Assembly: GCA_009699825.1 (NCBI GenBank)
Contig: WLNM01000086.1
Location: forward strand, 1 to 5,101
Direction: 5' to 3'
DNA length: 5,101 bases
DNA from: Actinomycetota bacterium
Lineage (GTDB): Bacteria; Actinomycetota; Actinomycetes; Nanopelagicales; Nanopelagicaceae
Shown here piece by piece: positions 1 to 5,101 of this stretch. The position numbers and the translations under genes are program-made. The first letter of the stretch is position 1. Each line of letters opens with the position of its first letter. Below the pieces are notes generated by a model. That model saw nothing but the letters and a program-made list of their open reading frames with translations. It ran no database searches and was not told where the DNA came from.

Positions 1-1452
1 CAATTGCACATGTGGGTTTCAATTGTTGCCACGATCAAGATTGTTGTATCAATGACGTGGTTCATTGTTATTGCTTCAAATCTGACTATGGGTGTTGCAT
101 GGCACCGCTTCTTGGCATTCTTTAATATTTATTACAAGCGCAACGCAGATGGTGGACACTCACTTGGAAACTTGCCTGAATTACTTTCACATGGCAAGCC
201 AGTTGATTTCGATGATCCAGCAGATGATGATGTATTTGGTCTTGGCACACGTGGTGACATCACGTGGAAGGGTTTGCTGGATATGACCAGCTGTACCGAA
301 TGCGGACGCTGCCAATCACAATGTCCTGCATGGCATACAGATAAACCATTGTCGCCAAAACTTTTAATTATGGCTATGCGTGATCACGCTTTCGCAAAAA
401 CAGTTGAAACTGAAAACATGGTTGGTGAAAATGCACCTATTTCATTAGATGTGTTGTGGTCTTGTACAACATGCGGTGCGTGCGTAAACGAGTGCCCAGT
501 AGACATTGAACACATCGATCACATCGTTAATATGCGCCGTTTCCAGGTACTTGTTGAATCTGAATTTCCTTCACAACTCAACGGAACATTCCGCAATCTT
601 GAAACAGCCGGAAACCCTTGGGGATCAAATAAGAATGACCGTGAGGGTTGGATCTCTGAAATGGATTTCCCAATCCGAGTTGTCGAAGGCACATTGCCAG
701 AAGATGTTGAGTACTTGTTCTGGGTTGGTTGTGCTGGGGCTTACGAAGAACGCGCAAAGAAGACTACAAAGGCTGTTGCAGAGTTATTGCACATCGCCGG
801 CGTTAACTTTGCTGTTCTTGGAAAGCGCGAAACGTGCACAGGTGATCCTGCACGTCGCGCCGGAAATGAATTCTTGTATCAAATCTTGTCTAAAGAAAAT
901 ATCGAAACATTTACACAGGTATTTGAAACTCGTAAAGATAAAGGCACAAAGAAAGTTGTTGTTACCTGCCCTCACTGCTTTACAACAATTGGTCGCGATT
1001 ACGCACAAAGTGGTTACGAATTACAGGTTGTTCACCACACACAATTGCTTAATCAACTCGTGCGCGAAGGTCGTTTAATTCCAATTAATAAATCAGAGAA
1101 ATCTTTGACCTACCACGATCCCTGTTACTTAGGCCGTCACAACCAAGTCTTTGAAGCGCCACGCGAGTTACTGAATGCAACCGGTGTAACAATTACCGAG
1201 ATGCCACGAAACCAAGAGCGATCATTTTGTTGTGGTGCTGGCGGCGGTCGCATGTGGATGGAAGAAAAACTTGGAACACAAATTAACCTCAATCGCGTTG
1301 ATGAAGCACTTGCAACCGGCGTTGAAGAAGTTGCAGTTGCATGCCCGTTCTGTCGAGTAATGGTTACAGATGGTGTTGCAGCACGTGAGTCACAAGTACA
1401 AGTATTAGATGTTGCTCAAGCTTTATTGCGCGCAGTAAAACCTAACGCTTAA
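1..1452 (+). CDS. etfD: EtfD-like membrane (Fe-S) oxidoreductase, 5'-truncated by window edge
   Basis: The reading frame is already open at base 1 and runs 483 codons, so the true start lies upstream; the TTG at 4 is not a believable start. Counting the first codon as residue 1, there is one hydrophobic helix (about 5-31), probably the last helix of a NarI-like membrane domain. Two 4Fe-4S motifs follow: C98-C101-C104-C108 and C155-C158-C161-C165, each ending in CP. Two cysteine-rich CCG domains come next: C244/C279/C323-x2-C326 and C375/C410-C411/C448-x2-C451. This is the architecture of actinobacterial proteins such as M. tuberculosis Rv0338c (EtfD), which reoxidises electron-transfer flavoprotein during fatty-acid beta-oxidation and probably passes electrons to menaquinone. 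The motifs match that family closely as I remember it. In the first CCG domain the usual Cys-Cys pair is Thr-Cys. The stop codon abuts the stop of the convergent dcd. Other HdrB/GlpC-like reductases are a less likely alternative. Confidence 0.82.
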   Translation, partial: QLHMWVSIVATIKIVVSMTWFIVIASNLTMGVAWHRFLAFFNIYYKRNADGGHSLGNLPELLSHGKPVDFDDPADDDVFGLGTRGDITWKGLLDMTSCTECGRCQSQCPAWHTDKPLSPKLLIMAMRDHAFAKTVETENMVGENAPISLDVLWSCTTCGACVNECPVDIEHIDHIVNMRRFQVLVESEFPSQLNGTFRNLETAGNPWGSNKNDREGWISEMDFPIRVVEGTLPEDVEYLFWVGCAGAYEERAKKTTKAVAELLHIAGVNFAVLGKRETCTGDPARRAGNEFLYQILSKENIETFTQVFETRKDKGTKKVVVTCPHCFTTIGRDYAQSGYELQVVHHTQLLNQLVREGRLIPINKSEKSLTYHDPCYLGRHNQVFEAPRELLNATGVTITEMPRNQERSFCCGAGGGRMWMEEKLGTQINLNRVDEALATGVEEVAVACPFCRVMVTDGVAARESQVQVLDVAQALLRAVKPNA

Positions 1453-2031
1453 TTACTTAATTTTCGAACGGTGAAAGTTCTTAAATGAACGACTAGCTGT
1501 TGGTCCGCGTTGCCCTTGATAACGTGATCCGTATTTTTCAGATCCATATGGATGCTCTGCGGGTGATGACAATTTAATTAAGCAGAGTTGACCGATTTTC
1601 ATTCCTGGAAATAATTTGACGGGCAAGTTTGCAACGTTGGAAAGTTCGAGAGTGATGTGTCCAGAAAATCCTGGATCAATAAATCCTGCAGTTGAGTGAG
1701 TAAGCAGACCAAGACGGCCAAGTGAAGACTTTCCTTCAAGGCGACCTGCAATGTCATCTGGCAGAGTGATTACTTCATAGGTACTTGCGAGAACAAATTC
1801 ACCTGGGTGCAAAATAAATGGTTCATCGCCCTCGGCAATTACTTCACGAGTTAATTCTGCTTGTTCGGTTGAAGGATCGATTACGGAGTATTTGTGGTTT
1901 TCGAAAACGCGAAAGAACTTGTCTAAGCGAACATCAACTGAGGATGGTTGAATCATTGCTTCTTCGAATGGTTCGACGCCGACTCGGTTGGCAGCTATTT
2001 CTGCGCGAATATCGCGATCACTTAAAAGCAT
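1453..2031 (-). CDS. dcd: dCTP deaminase, probably bifunctional dUMP-forming type
   Basis: A complete 192-residue trimeric-dUTPase-fold enzyme of the nucleotide pool. It deaminates dCTP; the actinobacterial form also removes pyrophosphate, giving dUMP directly for thymidylate synthase. Visible landmarks are the N-terminus MLLSDRDIRAE, the motif GRLEGKSSLGRLGLL with S102 and R106, the stretch HSTAGFIDPGFSGH with A115, catalytic E129 in TLEL, and the C-terminal YQGQRGPTASRS segment that closes over the nucleotide. S102, R106, A115 and E129 align with E. coli Dcd S111, R115, A124 and E138 at a constant offset of nine. HSTAG instead of the E. coli HVTAH points to the bifunctional M. tuberculosis type; that is family knowledge, not proof. 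Length and start agree with the roughly 190-residue mycobacterial enzyme. The ATG has no Shine-Dalgarno and sits 6 nt after a TAGAGT hexamer. It is divergent from the acyl-CoA dehydrogenase gene and convergent with etfD with no gap. Confidence 0.96.
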   Translation of the reverse strand: MLLSDRDIRAEIAANRVGVEPFEEAMIQPSSVDVRLDKFFRVFENHKYSVIDPSTEQAELTREVIAEGDEPFILHPGEFVLASTYEVITLPDDIAGRLEGKSSLGRLGLLTHSTAGFIDPGFSGHITLELSNVANLPVKLFPGMKIGQLCLIKLSSPAEHPYGSEKYGSRYQGQRGPTASRSFKNFHRSKIK

Positions 2032-2043
2032 CTGCGGACTCTA
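2032..2043 (-). promoter_or_regulatory. dcd: Putative leaderless promoter (-10 box) of dcd
   Basis: Read on the minus strand, TAGAGT (complement of 2038-2043) fits the actinobacterial TANNNT -10 pattern. It is followed by six bases, CCGCAG, and then the dcd ATG. Transcription would then begin at or next to the A of the start codon. No purine-rich Shine-Dalgarno sequence precedes the ATG. The -35 position at a 17-bp spacer (complement of 2061-2066, AAGTGT) is poor. The call rests on hexamer and spacing only. Confidence 0.55.
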
Positions 2044-2064
2044 CCAATTTCGACTTCAACACAC

Positions 2065-2099
2065 TTGCATAAGTTACTGACGGGTAGCACAATTTCCTT
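2065..2099 (+). promoter_or_regulatory. Putative leaderless promoter of the acyl-CoA dehydrogenase gene
   Basis: TTGCAT at 2065-2070 could serve as a -35 element. After a 17-bp spacer comes CACAAT at 2088-2093, matching TATAAT at four of six positions, then six bases (TTCCTT) and the GTG start at 2100. There is no Shine-Dalgarno upstream of the GTG, so a leaderless transcript is likely. The -35 element overlaps the expected -35 position of the divergent dcd promoter (2061-2066), so the two promoters may compete or share a regulator. The -10 box is weaker than those of the other two genes. Confidence 0.45.
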
Positions 2100-3926
2100 G
2101 TGAGCCATTACAAAGCCAATCTGCGAGACATTGAGTTCTGCCTCTTTGACCTCTTGGGGGCTGAAAAAATTCTGGGAACTTCTGTCTTTTCAGAGCTCGA
2201 TCGTGAAACAACAATGGGCATGTTAGATGAGATGAAGCGTTTAACAGAAAATGATCTTGCTGCATCTTTCGTTGATGGAGATCGCATTGGAACAGATTTC
2301 AATAAAGCAACCGGTGATGTGAAACTTCCTGAAAGTTTTAAGAAATCTTACAAGTCATACATCGATGGTGAGTGGTGGCGTGTCGATACTCCAGTACCTC
2401 TTGGTGGAACAAAAATTCCTGCCTCTGTTCGTTGGGCAATTGCAGAGATGGTTTTAGGTTCTAACCCATCAATTCACATCTATGCCTCTGGATATGCATT
2501 TGCACATGTTGCATTTTTATTGGGAACTGAAGAACAAAAGCACTTTGCAAAGTTAATGGTTGATCGTCACTGGGGTGCAACAATGCAATTAACAGAACCA
2601 GATGCCGGTTCAGATGTTGGTGCTGGTCGCAGCAAAGCTGTTCAACAAAGTGATGGCAAGTGGCATGTGACAGGCACCAAGCGTTACATCACATCAGGAG
2701 ATGCCGATATTTTTGAAAACATCATGCACTTTGTTCTTGCTCGCCGCGAAGGTGGCGGACCGGGAACAAAAGGACTCTCACTCTTTTTAGTTCCTAAATT
2801 TATGTTTGATCATAAAACCGGTGATCTTGGGAAACGCAACGGTGTCTACGTCACAGGTGTCGAACACAAGATGGGATTAAATGTATCTGCAACATGTGAA
2901 GTAAATCTGGGAGAGAAAGAACCAGCTGTTGGTTATCTTCTTGGTGATGTCCATGAAGGCATTGCACAGATGTTTAAAATTATTGAATTTGCTCGCATGA
3001 TGGTTGGCACAAAAGCAATTGCTACATTGTCGGCTGGCTACCAACAGGCACTCGCATATGCCAAGACCCGTGTGCAAGGCGGTGACATGAAGGTAATGAA
3101 TGACAAGGCAAGCCCACGTGTCACAATCATTAAGCATCCAGATGTGCGTCGCTCACTAATGGTTCAAAAGTCTTATTCAGAAGGCATGCGAGCCCTTGTT
3201 CTATACACCGCATCTATTCAAGATGAAATCGAACTTGCGCGCGAAGCAGGTAACGAAGAACGCCTAAAAGATATGGAAGCACTAAACAATCTCTTGCTCC
3301 CAGTTGTTAAGGGATATGGTTCTGAAAAATCATGGACACTACTGGGCACTGAGTCACTACAAACATTTGGTGGTGCCGGATTTACGCAAGATTGGCCGTT
3401 AGAACAATACGTGCGCGATGCAAAGATCGACACCTTGTACGAAGGCACAACTGCTATTCAAGGTCTTGATTTCTTCTTCCGCAAAGTTGTTAAAGATGGC
3501 GGGCGCGCACTTGGTTTGCTTGGAAAAGAAATTGCCGAATTTGCGCAAGCAGGTGGCGCACACGCTGAGGAAAAAGCAGCGCTGCTCACAGCAGTTGGTG
3601 ATCTCAACGCAATCGTTGGAGTTTTAGTCAGTCATGCAATGGCTTCACAAGAAACTCCCGCCGAGATTTATAAAGTCGGGCTCAGCACTTCTCGTTGTCT
3701 GATGGCAGTTGGTGACATTGTCACTGCATGGTTATTGATTCGCCAAGCAGATATCGCAATAGAAAAACTCAAGGGCAATGCAGGAAAAGATGCAGACTTC
3801 TTCACTGGAAAAATCGCTTCGGCAAAGTTCTTCTGCCTCAATTACTTGCCACATATCACTGCGGATCGCGCAATTGTTGAAGCAACTGATGGTGCAATCA
3901 TGGAGATTCCAGAAAACGCGTTCTAG
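2100..3926 (+). CDS. FadE5-like acyl-CoA dehydrogenase with N- and C-terminal extensions
   Basis: A complete 608-residue FAD-dependent acyl-CoA dehydrogenase, which makes the trans-2-enoyl-CoA in the first step of beta-oxidation and hands electrons to electron-transfer flavoprotein. The GTG start is chosen because MSHYKANLRDIEF is the conserved start of this long subfamily. Domains in order: short N-terminal domain (about 1-35), helical ACAD N domain (to about 160), beta domain opening with TMQLTEPDAGSDVG (161-174, FAD/substrate motif), C-terminal helical domain with HPDVRRS (346-352), and a family-specific C-terminal domain (about 470-600). The catalytic base is predicted to be E448 in LYEGTTAIQ, matching the glutamate of M. 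tuberculosis FadE5 (611 residues), which the whole protein resembles as I recall it. Classical ACADs are only about 380-400 residues long. FadE5 has broad chain-length specificity; whether that holds here is unknown. Paralogues exist, so orthology is not claimed. No operon partner is visible: dcd is divergent, and the downstream transporter appears to have its own promoter. Confidence 0.93.
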   Translation: MSHYKANLRDIEFCLFDLLGAEKILGTSVFSELDRETTMGMLDEMKRLTENDLAASFVDGDRIGTDFNKATGDVKLPESFKKSYKSYIDGEWWRVDTPVPLGGTKIPASVRWAIAEMVLGSNPSIHIYASGYAFAHVAFLLGTEEQKHFAKLMVDRHWGATMQLTEPDAGSDVGAGRSKAVQQSDGKWHVTGTKRYITSGDADIFENIMHFVLARREGGGPGTKGLSLFLVPKFMFDHKTGDLGKRNGVYVTGVEHKMGLNVSATCEVNLGEKEPAVGYLLGDVHEGIAQMFKIIEFARMMVGTKAIATLSAGYQQALAYAKTRVQGGDMKVMNDKASPRVTIIKHPDVRRSLMVQKSYSEGMRALVLYTASIQDEIELAREAGNEERLKDMEALNNLLLPVVKGYGSEKSWTLLGTESLQTFGGAGFTQDWPLEQYVRDAKIDTLYEGTTAIQGLDFFFRKVVKDGGRALGLLGKEIAEFAQAGGAHAEEKAALLTAVGDLNAIVGVLVSHAMASQETPAEIYKVGLSTSRCLMAVGDIVTAWLLIRQADIAIEKLKGNAGKDADFFTGKIASAKFFCLNYLPHITADRAIVEATDGAIMEIPENAF

Positions 3927-3938
3927 TTAACTAGTTAA
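3923..3938. repeat. Tandem 8-bp repeat forming overlapping palindromes
   Basis: CTAGTTAA occurs twice in direct tandem (3923-3930 and 3931-3938). This creates two overlapping perfect 12-bp palindromes, CTAGTTAACTAG (3923-3934) and TTAACTAGTTAA (3927-3938). The repeat covers the TAG stop of the acyl-CoA dehydrogenase gene, adds a second in-frame stop (TAA at 3936-3938), and lies just upstream of the -10 box of the transporter gene. That position would suit an operator. No U-tract follows, so it is not an intrinsic terminator. The repeat is visible; a function is only inferred. Confidence 0.6.
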
Positions 3939-3943
3939 TCCGC

Positions 3944-3955
3944 TAACCTTGCCTA
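3944..3955 (+). promoter_or_regulatory. Putative leaderless promoter (-10 box) of the EamA transporter gene
   Basis: TAACCT at 3944-3949 fits TANNNT and is followed by exactly six bases (TGCCTA) before the ATG at 3956. This is leaderless geometry, and no Shine-Dalgarno lies upstream. The -35 position at 17 bp (3921-3926, TTCTAG) is not consensus. An AAAGGAG stretch at 3970-3976 lies inside the reading frame, downstream of the start, and has no start codon at a suitable distance after it. Confidence 0.55.
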
Positions 3956-4876
3956 ATGTTCACGCGCCATAAAGGAGAAGTCTTCCTAGTCATTGGCGCA
4001 ACAGCCTTTGCTCTCAACGGAATCGTTGCCAAGATGGTTATGCAAAATGGACTCTCCGAATGGCGAATGTTGCAAGTGCGTACTGGTGGCTCTTTTCTTG
4101 TATTACTCGCCTATGTCCTACTCACTAATTACAAATCACTCGCTGTAAAACTTAAAGAGTGGCCTCTATTAATTGCTTATAGCCTCATTGGGTTTGCACT
4201 CGTCCAATTCGGATACTTTGTAGCAATCTCACGCATGCACGTTTCTATGGCTTTAATTATTGAATTTACTGCTCCGATTTGGATCGTTCTCTGGATTAAG
4301 TACGTACGTAAATCATTTGTACCAAAAGATATGTGGATCGCAATCTCTCTTGCATTTATTGGCATGCTTCTACTCGCACAAGTATGGGAAGGCATGACAC
4401 TCGATACCATCGGAGTAATTGCTGCATTCTTGGACGCTTTCGCACTTGCAGCATTCTTCGTTCTCAGCGAGCGTCTTACGCCGACTCGGTCAACATACTC
4501 TCTAACAGTTCTTGGTTTCGGAATCTCCTCGGCGCTCATGTTAGTTATTTTCCCAATCTGGTCATTTCCATTCAAAATTTTTAATCAAGCAATGAATCTT
4601 GAAGGTCCGCTTAAAGATTTCAGCGCTCCAGGATGGACATTGATTTTGTGGATTGTTGTGTTAGGAACAGTGATTCCATATCTATGTGTTCTCTCAGGAA
4701 TTAAAATTCTCTCTGCATCCACCAGCTCAGTCATCGGAATGCTCGAACCAGTTCTTGCTGGAATTTTTGCATGGATTTGGATTGGTGAATCTTGGAATGC
4801 AATCCAACTTATAGGTGGCGCAATTGTTATTGTAGGTATTTACATTGCAGATAAAACTAGAACGAAAGTTGCTTAA
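3956..4876 (+). CDS. EamA/DMT-superfamily membrane transporter
   Basis: A complete 306-residue inner-membrane protein with the drug/metabolite transporter pattern: two EamA repeats of five helices each. Approximate helices are 8-28, 37-57, 69-89, 96-116, 124-142, 150-170, 183-203, 227-247, 254-276 and 281-298. The repeats show the paired helix-4 / helix-9 signature, EFTAPIW (103-109) in the first half and MLEPVLAG (262-269) in the second. In both, the acidic residue and proline open a helix, and each is followed by the usual GG/IG-rich final helix. Length matches the roughly 300-residue family. Members export or import amino acids, nucleosides or other small metabolites; the substrate cannot be read from this sequence. 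The ATG at 3956 is supported by the TANNNT hexamer 6 nt upstream. The gene follows the acyl-CoA dehydrogenase by 29 bp but seems separately transcribed. Its stop overlaps the convergent dnaB stop within TTAA. Confidence 0.9.
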   Translation: MFTRHKGEVFLVIGATAFALNGIVAKMVMQNGLSEWRMLQVRTGGSFLVLLAYVLLTNYKSLAVKLKEWPLLIAYSLIGFALVQFGYFVAISRMHVSMALIIEFTAPIWIVLWIKYVRKSFVPKDMWIAISLAFIGMLLLAQVWEGMTLDTIGVIAAFLDAFALAAFFVLSERLTPTRSTYSLTVLGFGISSALMLVIFPIWSFPFKIFNQAMNLEGPLKDFSAPGWTLILWIVVLGTVIPYLCVLSGIKILSASTSSVIGMLEPVLAGIFAWIWIGESWNAIQLIGGAIVIVGIYIADKTRTKVA

Positions 4877-5101
4877 TTCTCTTCACTCTGTCGTTGTTGC
4901 GTAAAGTCTGTTCCGCTACCTGGGTTTTGAGCCATATCCACAAAGCGTGCGAAGTGAAGTTGGGCAGCGACTGTAATTGTGCGAGTTGGTCCGTTACGGT
5001 GCTTGGCGATGATCAGATCTGCTTCACCTGAACGGTTCTGTGAGTCATACATATCATCACGGTGTAAAAGAATTACAACGTCAGCGTCTTGTTCGATAGA
5101 A
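4873..5101 (-). CDS. dnaB: Replicative DNA helicase DnaB, C-terminal fragment
   Basis: Only the last 75 codons and the stop are inside the window; the gene continues past base 5101. The translation begins SIEQDADVVILLHRDD, continues through SGEADLIIAKHRNGPTRTI and reaches LHFARFVDMAQ. These correspond to the end of the RecA-like ATPase domain of DnaB. The arginine in AKHRNGPT is the family's arginine finger, acting in ATP hydrolysis between subunits of the hexamer (E. coli KQRNGP). A short polar tail rich in Gln, Ser and Glu closes the protein. DnaB unwinds DNA at the replication fork. The remaining domains, and any intein (known in some actinobacterial dnaB genes), cannot be judged here. The stop (complement of 4873-4875) overlaps the stop of the transporter gene on the other strand. 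Confidence 0.94.
   Translation of the reverse strand, partial: SIEQDADVVILLHRDDMYDSQNRSGEADLIIAKHRNGPTRTITVAAQLHFARFVDMAQNPGSGTDFTQQRQSEEN

Noticed and set aside
4..6. TTG at base 4 as the start of the Fe-S protein.
   Set aside because: The frame is open to base 1, and family members have a large N-terminal membrane domain, so the gene is cut by the window edge.
506..1078. 190-codon open frame on the plus strand inside etfD in another frame.
   Set aside because: It covers the same bases as the conserved Fe-S and CCG domains, and its own translation has no recognisable domain.
1422..1439. Near-perfect 18-bp inverted repeat, TTTATTGCG / CGCAGTAAA, just before the etfD stop; possible terminator hairpin.
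   Set aside because: One mismatch, no loop, AT-rich outer stem and no U-tract on either strand. About 0.5 such 8-of-9 palindromes are expected by chance in 5 kb, and it lies in well-conserved coding sequence.
1451..1462. AATTA-CT-TAATT inverted repeat at the etfD/dcd junction as a bidirectional terminator.
   Set aside because: The stem is only 5 bp, all A/T, with a 2-nt loop; it would not form a stable RNA hairpin.
3970..3976. AAAGGAG as a Shine-Dalgarno for a later start of the transporter.
   Set aside because: No ATG, GTG or TTG lies in frame at 5-12 nt downstream, and a later start would cut into the first membrane helix.
4177..4575. 132-codon open frame on the minus strand inside the EamA transporter gene.
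   Set aside because: It lies wholly opposite a well-supported membrane protein, has no family resemblance, and reads as an antisense shadow.
4861..4895. AACGA ... TCGTT inverted repeat at the transporter/dnaB junction.
   Set aside because: Five base pairs separated by 25 nt with no U-tract; indistinguishable from chance.

Overview
The window looks like a piece of a streamlined, low-GC actinobacterial chromosome. Sample lines counted by hand give about 43% GC. The proteins nevertheless read like mycobacterial ones: the dCTP deaminase, the acyl-CoA dehydrogenase and the iron-sulfur oxidoreductase each follow, as I recall them, the Mycobacterium tuberculosis Dcd, FadE5 and EtfD (Rv0338c) sequences over long stretches. 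Actinobacterial proteins, low GC and almost no intergenic DNA together suggest a freshwater acI-type lineage (Nanopelagicales, e.g. Planktophila or Nanopelagicus). That placement is an inference and no marker gene here proves it.

Layout. (1) 1-1452, plus strand: C-terminal two thirds of a membrane-anchored Fe-S oxidoreductase, EtfD-like, whose 5' end lies outside the window. (2) 1453-2031, minus strand: complete dcd, convergent with gene 1 with no base between the stop codons. (3) 2032-2099: 68-bp divergent promoter region. (4) 2100-3926, plus strand: complete FadE5-like acyl-CoA dehydrogenase. (5) 3927-3955: 29-bp gap with a small palindromic repeat and a promoter. (6) 3956-4876, plus strand: complete EamA/DMT-family membrane transporter. 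(7) 4873-5101, minus strand: C-terminal 75 codons of the replicative helicase DnaB, overlapping gene 6 by 4 bp. No stretch over 300 bp lacks a gene. I see no RNA gene, mobile element or CRISPR array.

Function. The acyl-CoA dehydrogenase and the EtfD-like protein belong to one electron route: acyl-CoA to FAD enzyme, to electron-transfer flavoprotein, to the membrane Fe-S oxidoreductase, to menaquinone. They are near neighbours on the same strand but are split by the oppositely oriented dcd, so they cannot form a simple operon. Dcd supplies dUMP for thymidylate synthesis and DnaB unwinds the replication fork, so both serve DNA replication. The transporter has no visible link to either group.

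The most informative non-coding signal is that all three gene starts inside the window lack a Shine-Dalgarno sequence and carry a -10-like hexamer ending exactly 6 nt before the start codon. This is the geometry expected for leaderless mRNAs. I did not find a convincing undescribed biological system; apart from these promoter and junction details the window is ordinary core metabolism.
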